The notes under the pieces are model-generated. The model worked only from the letters and a program-made list of their open reading frames with translations, did no database searches and was not told the DNA's origin. A stretch of DNA of 23,297 nt from Saccoglossus kowalevskii (taxonomy: Eukaryota > Hemichordata > Enteropneusta > Harrimaniidae), in assembly GCF_000003605.2 (NCBI RefSeq), contig NW_003142806.1, forward strand, positions 262,600 to 285,896, given 5' to 3'. Numbering within the stretch: position 1 is the first letter of the stretch; every line of letters begins with the position of its first letter. Of this stretch, positions 1 through 14,170 are shown in pieces. A program made the translations under genes and the position numbers.

Positions 1-453
1 ATATCTCATTAAAACTGGTGTAGAATGTGTTGTATGCCAGGTTAACACCCTGTTGTCTGTAGACCCTGTCCCAAGATTGAATAGACAAATCGTTTTTAAA
101 GTTGTTTGACTTATAGTTTTTAAATTCTCTGTATTATTTTTTTTGTACTGTGTGACTTATTAACAGAAAGTACATTTTCAAAAAATAGCATATATTGGGA
201 AGTGGTCAGTTACATCAGTTGTAATGGTACCAACATGTGTGCAACATGTATTAATATTGGAATATATGTGGTCAATAATAGTACTGCTGGTACTAGTAAC
301 ACGAGTTGGAACACTAATAAGTTGGTATAAATTAAAACTTTCGAGAGTTGCTAAGAAATTATCCGAATGGATGTTATTTTTTGAGACATCAATGTTGAGA
401 TCACCTGAACAAATTATCTTGTTTTTACTACAAATCTGAAAATATACACACAT
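1..453 (-). mobile_element. CR1/Jockey-like LINE fragment, endonuclease C-terminal half plus linker
   Basis: On the minus strand an open frame from 453 to 178 contains an apurinic endonuclease-like core: GDLNID at 388-405, then a PTRVT...STIIDHIYSN stretch, and a final DHFPI motif near 193-207. These match the late EN motifs of CR1/Jockey-type non-LTR retrotransposons. Another frame across about 1-130 reads as the linker between EN and reverse transcriptase (FKNDLS..SWDRVY..NLAYNTF). The change of frame between them shows that the copy is dead. The first half of EN is missing (5' truncation near 453) and the RT would lie left of the window. It lies in intron 1 of PTGR copy 1, antisense to the gene. 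The clade is inferred from motif style only. Confidence 0.75.
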
Positions 454-665
454 TTAATGTCACAGACCTTCACAGGAACACATAAAGTCTAACAATTCTG
501 TCTACAATTATATCTTTATTTATGAGTTTCGCTTAAATGTAGATTTTGCATTTAATTCCACTTTACAATTTTAACATTTCATTATGTATATATGTGTGTG
601 TTTTTTTCGTAGATTTGCGAAGTATGATTGCACACTTAAGGAAACGATGAGTATTGCAAGTGAAT
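430..665 (+). repeat. Intron 1 block duplicated between PTGR copies (partner about 16808-17075)
   Basis: The stretch with 'aaagtctaacaattctgtc', 'tatatctttattta' and 'cgtagatttgcgaagtatga' recurs in the same order at about 16808-17075 inside intron 1 of copy 2. The tandem duplication therefore includes intron 1, not only the exons. The match stops near 665 and 17075. It resumes at about 788 and 19265, just before exon 2. Confidence 0.85.
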
Positions 666-890
666 TAAAACGAGATGTTGTATAAACAACGACACCAAAG
701 CTATTTGATTAAACATGTGAAAATAAACAGGATTTCAAATTTATGTCTCTACAATGTAAAATATAATATAACCATGCAGTAATTTTCATTTGTTTTTCCA
801 CAAGAGTTTAAACATATGAAAGTTGCTAAATAATTTTATATTTTATGGTAACTCGTGACATTTCGTAAATAAATATATCTTTCTGTATAG

Positions 891-4706
<3,816 letters not shown>

Positions 4707-4790
4707 GTACGTATGACATCAAATATAGACTAGCATGTGTTCACATATTATTAGCTTGATTTCTGATTATATGAATTATATCTATTACAG
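4707..4790 (+). other. Possible 3' UTR intron of PTGR copy 1
   Basis: The TAG stop is followed at once by GTACGT, a donor-like sequence. A pyrimidine-rich tract ending TATCTATTACAG lies at 4776-4790. Splicing would remove 84 bases of 3' UTR. No coding change would result. This is inferred from splice motifs only, and copy 2 cannot be compared because its last exon is outside the window. Confidence 0.35.
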
Positions 4791-4877
4791 AGTAAGCTGT
4801 TGTGGCGAATTAGTTATGACATACAGCATTGAAATGAAGTCGTATCATGAACAAATAACGACCAATTGAAGCTGAGA

Positions 4878-5058
4878 ATTAAATGTAATTTTACAATTAA
4901 AAAGAGATATTGATACATCTTGGGGAAACTTTATAATGTGATTCCTTCGTATTACATCTTGAGTCTTCCTGTTACTAGTCTTCGTATTACTAGTCGTGGA
5001 ACAACTTCATTATGTCCCTAGAATTTCAAAGTTGTTCCTGAGAAAACTTTATAATAAA
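4878..5058 (+). terminator. Candidate polyadenylation signals of PTGR copy 1
   Basis: ATTAAA occurs at 4878-4883 and 4896-4901, and AATAAA at 5053-5058, some 170-350 bases after the stop codon. Any of them could direct 3' end formation. In such AT-rich DNA these hexamers also arise by chance. Confidence 0.35.
4998..5038. repeat. Short inverted repeat in 3' flank of copy 1
   Basis: GGAACAACTT at 4998-5007 is perfectly mirrored by AAGTTGTTCC at 5029-5038 with a 21-base loop. The surrounding 4915-5130 also carries repeated pieces (GTATTAC, AACTTTATAAT). It could be the remains of a small non-autonomous element, or chance. Confidence 0.4.
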
Positions 5059-5129
5059 TACTGTTGCGTGATCAACGTATAATACATGTTGTTTCAGGGA
5101 CTAATTAAGTTTTCGTATTACACTTACTA

Positions 5130-6620
5130 ACGCAAAGTTGTCCCAAGACAACATTCCAATAGCTCGTCGATCCTGCAATTGTTAGTTCGAATCAAGGGTG
5201 CTGTGCTCAAAACAAATGTCACATATTTAAACAGTGACGTGTGCACTTTACTTTTGATCATGTGACAACAAGAATTGTCTGCAAAAAATCTGTCCTTTCG
5301 TAGTAAATTAATATTGTTGAGAATACGTAAACGAATATTGTCTGAAACGAAGTAATGTAAATGGCGGTGGTCGTCGCGTCGCGCATGTGCGACATTTGTG
5401 CTGATAAACACTGATTTTCCCACAATCCAATGCGCTCTACTAATGGAATACATCACAGACACGACTTTTTACCTGGGCGCCACTCGCACTAATTACCGCC
5501 GATAAATCTTTAGATACATTACAATCACAAAAGAAATTTCCTAATTAACGCTTAGTCAGTTTGTACTCGATGATCTGCGCAATAGTCAAAGTTGCCATTA
5601 TTATTTATATGAAACTCATATTTCGCGTACCACTCTTTATTCATCAACTGTTAATCAGTCGCCCAACATCTCAACAACTCTTCTATCTACTCCGACCGAA
5701 TCACTATACACTCAATAAGACATATTTGTTCTATTAGTTCTATTGGTGTAAAAATACCCTCGTTCACATGTAACAAATACGTCGTTGTCTGCGTCACATA
5801 AGCCGGTGTTTAACACTTCCATTAAGGCTATCGATCAGATAGATTACTAACAAAATGTCATAATTTATTGGAGCGAATAACATTATGCAGATATCCAGCC
5901 ACTAACCAAAACTTTGCATGGATAACATCAATCTGAAACCATCCCCAAACCACTCTCATGAGCAAGACCAACACTGATACAGAAAGAGCAAATTTATTTG
6001 TAGGTAATTACAAAATTAATTACATTTGTATTCATACTTTGTACTCACTGATATTCACAACATTCGAAGTGATGTGACAATGACGTTTGGGATATCGTTC
6101 TTGTTCACACATGTTTTTAAATACTGAGAATAAGGCTATAGTTTTCATGCTCCACGCGTCTCAGTTGATTCTCGTTGCCGTTGACAACACAAACATCAGA
6201 AATGGACGTATTTGTAATATTGTGCTCCCTAAAATTAAAAATGAAGTGAAGAGAATAAAGAATGTTAGATGTTCAGCATCTCCTAGTCAACGCACAGAAG
6301 GTATAAAAATGAGTATTTCTACAGTAATTACCTTGGGAAATCAAGACACCGAATGTTCAACACAATAATGACAATGACATTTGTTTTATAAACAAAATAA
6401 AGTGAAAATAACATATCAAAATGTAGATCTCCGTATTTAAGTCCCAAATGACTGGCAACTATCAACAAAACAATTCCGAAGAACAAAACAACTGTCACTA
6501 CACAAGTACACTACACGACATTGGTATATATGAAGCGTTGTGAGTGAGGTATGTTGACAAAAGTGGACAAATCATTCTCCATATATGACAAATTTATTAT
6601 AGTAAAATCAAAATCTTTTT
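5130..6620. other. Intergenic stretch with no recognisable gene
   Basis: AT-rich sequence. The longest open frames (5127-5462 minus, 6087-6368 plus) show no family motif, no coding-like composition and no splice context. No RNA gene or tandem repeat was seen. It probably holds old, unrecognisable repeat sequence. Confidence 0.5.
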
Positions 6621-6629
6621 TTCCCATAT

Positions 6630-7110
6630 GCTCTTAGATTCAACGCACGGGTCTGGGTATGAAGCAGAAGAAGCGGATTCTATACTATCCTTAATTGCAA
6701 GCTCAGATAGATATATCACTAAATTTTAAATTATTGATTGAGAATATATGACCAATATATGTGAAATTAAAGGATTTAGTATCATTGTACTTTTTTTCTC
6801 TAATTGTTGTAGAAATTAATCTTCATAATGATAAAGAATAATTCAGCCAGAAAGGGAGCACAATTTGTTCCAATTGTGATGCCAATAGTTTGGTGAAAAA
6901 CATAACCTCCTATATATTCTAGCATACTAATTTTTTTCAGTCTTGAGCTGAACAAGTAGAACCATTTTATTAAGAAATACAGATGGAAAATGTTCCCAAT
7001 GCGTGACTTCAATTTATCAATTATTGTAATGGTATACAGGGTAGAAAAATCCAAATTGCAATTGCAATAACTTTTAAGATCTTGAATGCAAGTTTTCCGA
7101 CGCAATTGTA
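6630..7110 (-). mobile_element. Penelope-like element relic, reverse transcriptase core
   Basis: Read from 7110 to 6630, the minus strand carries the typical Penelope-like RT order. Motif A appears as DFSTLYT followed by DKLKSRI. Then comes GGYVFHQTIGI..GTNCAPFLAELF, the hallmark block of the family. Next is SFNFTYIGH at the position of the catalytic YIDD, and finally AIKDSIESASSASYPD. The codons at 6748-6759 read YIGH, so both catalytic aspartates of that motif are lost. The region between motif A and the GGYVF block is shortened, and frames change after 6800. It is a dead fragment. A second Penelope-like piece in the same orientation lies at 8275-8930. The two may be one element split by about 1.1 kb, or two families side by side. 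Confidence 0.8.
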
Positions 7111-7141
7111 ACATCACTGAATTACTGACTGGCGACAACAA

Positions 7142-8270
7142 AAATACTACTACTGATGCGAAGCAATAGTAAAGATTTATATATTCACAGTAAGACGATG
7201 TGTCGTCGGTTATAACGCCTCACATCAAAAGATCAAATGAAGTTCATTGCCTGCGATTAGATAATCACCTGACACTTTGGTGAGATTCCAAGACAAGTTG
7301 ATAAGTTTAATTTTGTTAATATAGATTTTAGCATGTATGATTTTCCGTCGATTACTTATGGACCTGCGATCGATCTTAGTTGTTGCGTGTTTACTAACTA
7401 TTCGCCTAATTTACATTCCAAAAAATTCTCGGGCGATCGTTAACATCTAGTTTGTCTGGATTGACCCGTGACGGAATCCAACGCTGGGACCAAAACATTG
7501 CCGTCACCTGTGAGTTTTATCTCTATTTGCGGGAAAACGTAGCCAAAATGCTGTCTAAATATGTTCAATACAACCTTATAGTTGTAAAAGTGTGGCTTCG
7601 GTTTGAGGGTTTTTCGATTATATTTTACTGCTGGGGGAGATGGCTATTCACAGTTAAATGTGTCGAAATGCAGGAATCGATGAGGTGAGGGTGGATTTAC
7701 GAACATCTCACCGACTGAGGGAAGTATTGCATAAACTAACTACTAGTAAATTGTTAAAATACAAACATGAAAAACAGGTCCTTTTCAACACGTACAATTA
7801 GATATTTTTCTGAGGGGATCACTGATACAAAAATACGGTCTTGCTAAATGTCTAGCAAAATACTTATATGAATGTTTAAACCTAGGAGAACGCAAATTAA
7901 AAAAACAGCTGCCTCATAGGTATCTAAATAAGTAATCCTAACATTTGCTCTATGAATATGCATTTGTAATCCATTTTCGGGCAAGCTTTTTTCTTTCAAC
8001 CATGCTTTATTGTACTTTATTGGACTTATGTCCATATATTTATTACGTAACGCATGTATTATTCCATGTTAAAATATTTCCGGTGTGATTCCGATAGAAG
8101 TAAACACCAAAACAATATTAGAATAAAGAACTGAGTTCGAAGAAAGCATATGTCGATACAGCACTCAAATTTATCCGTAATTGGATTATTCACTAGTGTG
8201 ATGGTGCTGTTTCTGGTTCTTTGTTGAACCTTTCATCAGTCGGAACAGTACTTGACCGAATTGTTCGATT
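7142..8270. other. Spacer between two Penelope-like pieces
   Basis: No recognisable coding sequence. At 8209-8245 the sequence has TGGTTC..TTTGTTGAACC followed by TTTCATCAGTCGG, which reads on the minus strand as CTGATGA-AGGTTC. That resembles sequence often found at the ends of Penelope-like copies. It may be part of an insertion that separates the two pieces. Confidence 0.3.
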
Positions 8271-8274
8271 TATT

Positions 8275-8930
8275 TATCGAGTTATTTTCAGATTTAATTG
8301 TTAATAAAATCAGTAGTATGTATGTAAGTTGCCTTTTAATGATTGGAATTAAAAAGTTATCAGTCAATTATTTTACTTTCTCTGTCGGACCAGAACAACC
8401 CTGAATATTGGTCTACCGACGAATATACTTCCCTCTGTGGTGGCATGTGTACTTTAGGCAGTAAATACCACCGCGGCGTTCTAACTTTGTAGTTAAATGG
8501 GTATGCTAATGATACGTGTCGTAATCGATTAATTCCAGGTTGTACATTTCTGTAACAAGCTCATGGACCAAATTAGTTGTAACCATGGTATCGTTACCAC
8601 AAATTTTAGTATAGTATTGCTCGTTGTTTATATAGTCATTTGTATTCATGATTGCAATGCCACGACCTTTGTCGAATGGTTTTTATTACAATTGTGTTAT
8701 CATGATGTAGTCTATTTATTGCTGCTCTTTCGGTAAAATTCATTTGTTGTTTGTTGTTTGGGGTTTGGATATTTCAACTTTGGTTGCCTCAATGCAGTTT
8801 TATGGGAGTCTGGTGGGTTCCATGTTGAATTCAGTTTGAAAGGGTGTTGTTGAGATTGTTTATTACGCTTTAAATATTCGATACGCATTCTCCTAGATAG
8901 CACAGACATGTCTCTGAGCAAAGTGTGATA
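8275..8930 (-). mobile_element. Penelope-like element relic, N-terminal and early RT region
   Basis: Reading from 8930 down, the minus strand gives in order: a basic segment with LSRRMRIEYL and HPFK..STWNPP; then PFDKGRGIAIMN near 8650-8685; YLLPKVHMP at about 8440-8467; GRPI and GCSGPTEKV near 8380-8415; then DNFLIPIIKRQLTYI and TTDFIN near 8290-8350. These are the conserved blocks before motif A in Penelope-like reverse transcriptases. They lie in different frames with stops between them, so at least three indels have occurred. The next block (motif A) is missing at 8270. The GIY-YIG endonuclease was not found. Confidence 0.78.
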
Positions 8931-9139
8931 GGTTGGCTTAGGTGGGGTTCGTATAAATTTGAATCCGTTGCCAAGGGCAATGACCTGTGTTAGGGTTAGA
9001 ATTTTTTGGTTTGGTTTGTGTGCCGAAGCACTTATTTATTTTAGGGTAGACGTGCGTTTCCTCCTCCCTCTGTTTTGCTAATGCAATAATTCGTTCAGTC
9101 AGTCCTTCTAGAGTCTTAGGAGCAGGGTACTAAGAATCC

Positions 9140-9340
9140 TTGCACCAACTTACTGGCGTGACAGCCCCTGCTCGCTCCCATGTTCTAGATGATCTTGGCT
9201 TTCATGCTTTTGTCCTGAGAAAGGTACTTGGGATATATGCTGGGGAACCTTTTGATATGAGTGCGTTTCCCTGGAAAACAGTGAGGAAAAATATAATTGC
9301 ATTAATCTGCACGGTTCATAATGTCTTTGCTAATCCTTAA
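9140..9340 (+). other. Unassigned open frame, 66 codons
   Basis: An open frame of somewhat higher GC than its surroundings, containing LDDLGFHAFVLRKVLGIY and AFPWKTVRK. I recognise no family. It lies between the Penelope-like pieces and the THAP relic. It could be a fragment of a transposase or of a captured host exon. There is no start or splice context to support a real gene. Confidence 0.2.
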
Positions 9341-9632
9341 GAACATCATATTGACACAAATTGTCAATAGTTTCATGAATACACACCTGTAAATTTTAAT
9401 GAAAATTTATACTGTACTTTACTCCACTAGGTTCATCTGCATTTTTTTAAGTAAAGAGTGTAATTTATAGTAGGTAAACAATACTAAGGGGGGAGGGGAC
9501 AACACGTTGAACTCTGACGGTTAGCGTCAAAGTAGGGGTGGTCAATCAGCTAGCAGTAATCGCTTATGGTCATACCACATTTCTGGGTAAGATAAACATG
9601 TATTTTAAGGAGAAGCATTATTAGTTTATATG

Positions 9633-9850
9633 TTATGTACCTCTTGCAAAGTGGTCAGTGCAGATTCTTTTGCTGTCACAGGCTCTCCAGTCAACAGGCC
9701 TTACATTGGCTTTCCACAGTCTGCATAAGTCTGGTTTGCTTCCCTTTGTGGAAACCTATAAGATCTTCTGACATATTGCAGTTTGTCTGTCTTTAGTATG
9801 TTGCTTCCTTTTGGCACACAGCATCCAGCACCATGATTGATTGCTTTCTG
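9633..9850 (-). pseudogene. THAP-type zinc finger relic, frameshifted
   Basis: The minus strand from about 9850 reads AGCCVPKGSN, then SYRFPQRE. After a frame change near 9731 it reads LCRLWKANVRPVDWRACDSK and ICTDHFARG, ending in TAA at 9633-9635. This fits the THAP layout: an N-terminal Cys pair, an FP motif, a central Trp and a C-x2-H-F ending. The second N-terminal zinc cysteine appears replaced (KGSN where GCSN is usual), and the frameshift separates the two halves. THAP domains bind DNA and occur in P-element-like transposases and in host transcription factors. No transposase body was recognised next to it, so its origin is open. It begins just beside the microsatellite. Confidence 0.6.
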
Positions 9851-9903
9851 GCTATGTATTACGAACGCCATATTCGTATGAACAAAGTAACCTAATGTTG
9901 CCG

Positions 9904-10216
9904 GTTGCGCGCGCGCGCGCGCGCGCGCGCGCGCTTGCTTGCTCGCTCGCTCGCTCGCTCGCTCGCTCGCTCGCTCGCTCACTCACTCACTCACTCACTC
10001 ACTCACTCACTCACTCACTCACTCACTCACTCACTCACTCACTCACTCACTCACTCACTCACTCACTCACTCACTCACTCACTCACTCACTCACTCACTC
10101 ACTCACTCACTCACTCACTCACTCACTCACTCACTCACTCACTCACTCACTCACTCACTCACTCACTCACTCACTCACTCACTCACTCACTCACTCACTC
10201 ACTCACTCACTCACTC
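9904..10216. repeat. Compound microsatellite (GC)n-(GCTT)n-(GCTC)n-(ACTC)n
   Basis: The tract begins as about 15 GC dinucleotides, passes through two GCTT units into about nine GCTC units from 9943, and then into about 60 ACTC units up to the gap. Neighbouring blocks differ by single substitutions within a tetranucleotide. The long open frames on either strand (Ser-Leu-Thr-His or Ser-Glu-Arg-Ala runs) are products of the repeat, not genes. Confidence 0.97.
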
Positions 10217-10662
10217 NNNNNNNNNNNNNNNNNNNNNNNNNNNNNNNNNNNNNNNNNNNNNNNNNNNNNNNNNNNNNNNNNNNNNNNNNNNNNNNNNNNN
10301 NNNNNNNNNNNNNNNNNNNNNNNNNNNNNNNNNNNNNNNNNNNNNNNNNNNNNNNNNNNNNNNNNNNNNNNNNNNNNNNNNNNNNNNNNNNNNNNNNNNN
10401 NNNNNNNNNNNNNNNNNNNNNNNNNNNNNNNNNNNNNNNNNNNNNNNNNNNNNNNNNNNNNNNNNNNNNNNNNNNNNNNNNNNNNNNNNNNNNNNNNNNN
10501 NNNNNNNNNNNNNNNNNNNNNNNNNNNNNNNNNNNNNNNNNNNNNNNNNNNNNNNNNNNNNNNNNNNNNNNNNNNNNNNNNNNNNNNNNNNNNNNNNNNN
10601 NNNNNNNNNNNNNNNNNNNNNNNNNNNNNNNNNNNNNNNNNNNNNNNNNNNNNNNNNNNNNN
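10217..10662. other. Assembly gap (446 N) inside the microsatellite
   Basis: A run of 446 undetermined bases is flanked left by ACTC units and right by ACTT units. The assembly failed within the tandem repeat. The true length of the array is unknown. Confidence 0.99.
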
Positions 10663-10690
10663 ACTTACTTACTTACTTACTTACTTACTT
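10663..10690. repeat. (ACTT)n microsatellite, LINE 3' tail
   Basis: About seven ACTT units follow the gap. On the minus strand this is (TAAG)n directly after the C-terminal codons of the LINE at 10691-12440 (VGGLCPRR... then TAA). Many LINEs end in such a short tandem repeat, so this block is best read as the element's own tail. Confidence 0.85.
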
Positions 10691-12440
10691 ATGCCTATCC
10701 TCCTGGGACATAATCCACCAACATAATCCACCACAATTCCGCCCCATATAGAAGTACCGGTTTTATGCTTGTGTTGAAGACCCTAATCTTTGTTCAGAGA
10801 GATGAGTTGATGAATGCCATATGTTCTTTAGCTGGTTGAAGGTTGCCCTCTCGTTGCCAATTCTGACTCGTACATCAGTGTCTGTCCCTCCTGATTTATC
10901 TATGTTACTCCCCAGGTAGGTGAAGCTCTCCACTTCTTCTAAATCTTGACCTCCCAATGTGACTTGGTTTGTGTTAGTTGCATTTATTCTAAGTACCTTT
11001 GTCTTTGTTGGGTGTATGTTAAGGCCAATTCTTGTAGAGTTGTAGTTGACTGTATCCGTCTTGTCTTGTATCTACTGTTGTGTATGGGAGAGCAGAGCGA
11101 GGTCATCTGCAAAATCCAGGTCATCCAGTTGTCCCCAGAGAGACCACTGGATACAGGAAAGGTGACAGCAAACAGCCCTGTCTGACACCAGTCCTAACCT
11201 GGAAGACATCAGTCAGCTGTCCTCCATGGACAACACGGCAGGTCATACCCTCATATGAGTTCTTGATGATGTTTGTGATTTTATCTGGTATGCCATAGTA
11301 CCTCATGAGATTTCAAAGAGTGGGCCTATCAATGCTATCAAATGCCTTCATGTAGTCCACAAAATTGATGTACAACGAGGAGTTCCACTCGAGTGATTGT
11401 TCTATAATGATGCGTAAAGTTGTTATCTGGTCCTAAAACCAGCCTGCTTGTCATGTAGGAGTGCATCCACTGCGTCCTTCATTCTACTGGGGAGAATTTG
11501 GTTAAAAACTTTCTCCGGTATGGAGAGCAGTATCATCCCCCTGTAGTTCCCACATTGACTAAGGTCACCTTTTTTGGTAGCTTTACAAGGTAGCCCTCCT
11601 TCCACTCTATCGGGGTGTTTTCCTCCTTCCAAATGTTCTGGAAAAGTGGGTAGAGGATTTCCACATTTACTGCAACATTTGCCTTTAGAACATCAGCTGG
11701 AATACCATCTGGTCCAGCAGATTTACCCATCTTCAACTGTGTGATGAATCTACGTATTTCTTCTTTTCTTCTTTTGTTAGTGGACTGCAGTCAATAGGTA
11801 GGTTGTTATCGGCTGATGGAATATCCGGTGTGTCATGCGGGCCTGGCCTATTTAGCAGCTCTTCAAAATGCTCCTTCCACCTCCCTTTTCTGACCTTCAT
11901 CATCCGTGATTGCATTTCCCTCCTTATTTTTCACTGGTCTTTCCGGTTTGCTGAACTTGCCCGATAGAGTCCTTATGATTGAATATAGTTCTCTCATATT
12001 TGCCTTGCGAGATGCTTCCTCTGCTTCATCTGCAACTGTCTCCATATAGTCTTGTTTGTCTTTCTTTATCCTCTGTTTGACAGGTTTGTTTATCTTTGTG
12101 TATTCTTGTTGAGCTTTTGACTTCTGAGACCTTGTTCTACTGTTGTTGATAGCAGCCTTTTTCTCCCTTCGTTCTTCAACCTTCTTCAAGGTTTGTTGAG
12201 ACATTCACTCCTTGTGTTTGCGTCTACTTCTTCATCCTCTATTATTAGATCATTAAGTACTTCAAACCTGTTCTGTAACTTAATGTGGAATTCCTCTAGT
12301 TTCATCGAATCCTTCAAGAGTGCGACATTATATCTTGGCATATTGCGCTTTTGTCCAGAAAGATCTCCTAAGTTTGAGTTTGACATGTGACACAAGTAGA
12401 TGGTGATCCGATGCTACATCCGCTCCTCTTCTGCTCATTG
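10663..12440 (-). mobile_element. 5'-truncated, degenerate LINE retrotransposon (probably RTE-like)
   Basis: Minus strand, 5' to 3': end of the endonuclease (RRGADVASDHHLLV, 12388-12434); a basic linker (12204-11863); HFEELLNRP; then RT blocks GKSAGPDGIPADVLK, EWKEGYLVKLPKK, GDLSQCGNYRGMILLS, FVDYMKAFDS (catalytic Asp codon at 11355-11357), VVHGGQLTDVFQVRTGVRQG, LDFADD (FADD at 11102-11113), VESFTYLGSNIDKSGG, and VLLYGAE next to VGGLCPRR. Both RT aspartate sites survive. The copy is nevertheless dead: frames change near 12345, 12190, 11900, 11570 and 11430, a TGA stop interrupts at 11313-11315, about 20 residues are missing between LSPF and the FADD block, and most of the region after VLLYGAE is deleted. 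Most of EN is gone (5' truncation). Clade assignment is tentative. Confidence 0.88.
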
Positions 12441-12449
12441 GAATTGGGC

Positions 12450-14165
12450 TTGGAATTGTGCTGCACTTGGAATTGTGGTAAATTCGGGGAATATACTTTA
12501 AGTTTCAGCCCATATAGGATTATGTGCAATCATAATGACACCAAAACGGAACAGGAAACATCGAAGCTACTTTTGGAATTGACCTACATTTACTTCTCGT
12601 GGTATGGACGGAGCTTATTTAATTTGACTGATTATTCAAGTACAGCAAATATCAAATGTCCATTGTATCTAGATAGTCAACAGGCACGCTTATTGTTTAT
12701 GTTTATGTAATGTAAACAGTGTAAAATAAAATAAACAAGTCAAGGCAACTTGTGAGAATCCGAATTCAGGTCTACCCTGCTATATTCAATAAATATATTC
12801 ACAGACATAAACTACGTTGCATAGAGTAAATATATATATCCCGCTGTATTTTGTTCTACTGTAACTTTAAAGCTGGTTTCCAAACGATCGGATTAGCTTG
12901 AATTCTTCATTCTTCAAGATTACTTCATACCTCTGACAGGGAATTCTAACAATTGTATTAGATTACATGTACATGAATAGTCATCAACTATTATTTTGAT
13001 TGTTGATTGTCCTTGCGTCATTTAATGTATTTGCAAAATCGACAAGCGTAAATCCTCAGACCGACCAAAACTGAAAGTAAACACATACGGATCGTACCTC
13101 CTACATGTATTACCTTCCAAGCAACAGGCAACAGCAACTTGGATCGTCTACCGGGACGCACTATTTCCTCAGCTCCTGAGAGCGAGGTTATTCGTAGTTA
13201 TGTTGGCGATCGCCACTGTGTCTGCAGAAGTACCATGGGAGATTGCATGATGGGAGTGAAAAGTCTTTTGTTCAGTAAAACAATTTTAGAAAAGTGCAAA
13301 ACTAGAGTGACTGTGAAATAAAGGTTGGTTTTAAATATTAAATATCATGGAATCTGGATGTAATAATGAAAGGAAATTGAACTGGTATGAAAAGACAGTA
13401 AATATAGCCAGAATGCAAGGTCAGAATCCGGGGGTCAAAATACGTCACACTACATCCATTAAGGTGGTTGCAAAGTTTCAACAACTATGGATGCGGTAAA
13501 AGACTTGATTTGCAGTTTGCGTGAATGGCCGGGGAGAAAACATTCATGCAAATTCTACTATTTCGCAAAATTTACCCAGCCTTGCTTCTACCAGTCATTT
13601 AAGTCAACTCCCATATTATCCTTTACAGTGAAGGTTAATTCAGATATATTGTAAATTACACAGAGGTAACACTACAACACATTTACATTCCCTTGCATTA
13701 CACAACAATCTTTGTGCTGAGGCAGTGATGGTTCACTCCATCACCAGTTCTGTTGTTGTTGTTTTTTGTTATCGTGCGGGAAATGCTTAGTTTTGAACGT
13801 GACGTTGCATGTAACGTAAATTTCAATTGACCTCACTGTGATGACGCATGCGTTGTGGAATACGAAAACAAAGTCTGAAGCATGCGCACTGCGTTCACAA
13901 TATGGTAATAATCTTTAACGAGGTTATGACGTAGTCATATCTCATGAATATTATTCGAAAATGAAATTATTAATACAAAGAATTTAGTATGAAACGTCGA
14001 AATCACGATATTCGGCCTCTGTCTATTGTGGTTATTTGAAGACTGTGAAAGCTTTCTATGACACTAAACTTTTTCGTTTTACAACCAAATCTAAATGAGC
14101 TACGGCGAGCAGCAATAGGTCCCGATTGTATATAGCGTCACCAGTGTCTGTTCCCGGCTCCATGC
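12450..14165. other. Intergenic stretch upstream of PTGR copy 2
   Basis: No gene family was recognised. The open frames at 12387-12710 and 13139-13321 carry no motif; the former overlaps the LINE edge. Around 13842-13890 there are two GCATGCG-containing motifs, and TATGAC/GTCATA arms flank a 3-base spacer at 13925-13939. These are discussed separately as possible regulatory sites. Confidence 0.45.
13842..13939. promoter_or_regulatory. Cluster of NRF1-like and bZIP-like motifs, speculative
   Basis: TGACGCATGCGT (13842-13853) and AGCATGCGCACT (13879-13890) resemble the GCATGCGC core of NRF1 sites. TATGACGTAGTCATA (13925-13939) is a near-palindrome resembling a bZIP site. They lie about 0.9 kb before the copy 2 start codon, upstream of the minisatellite. 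This is motif similarity only. Confidence 0.2.
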
Positions 14166-14170
14166 ATGCG

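Noticed and set aside
610-660. Possible first exon of copy 1 after 'ttcgtag' (ATTTGCGAAGTATGA)
   Set aside because: The same sequence occurs at about 17040 in copy 2, downstream of the true exon 1, so it is intronic. It also lacks the family N-terminus.
5127-5462. 111-codon minus-strand open frame
   Set aside because: No motif, no splice or start context, and composition like the surrounding non-coding DNA.
6087-6368. 93-codon plus-strand open frame
   Set aside because: No recognisable family and no supporting context; its length is expected by chance in a 23-kb window.
9841-10751. Long overlapping open frames of 270-290 codons rich in Ser-Leu-Thr-His
   Set aside because: They are translations of the (ACTC)n microsatellite and of the N gap. 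A tetranucleotide repeat without stops is open in all frames.
13139-13321. 60-codon open frame upstream of copy 2
   Set aside because: No family, no splice context and no counterpart near copy 1.
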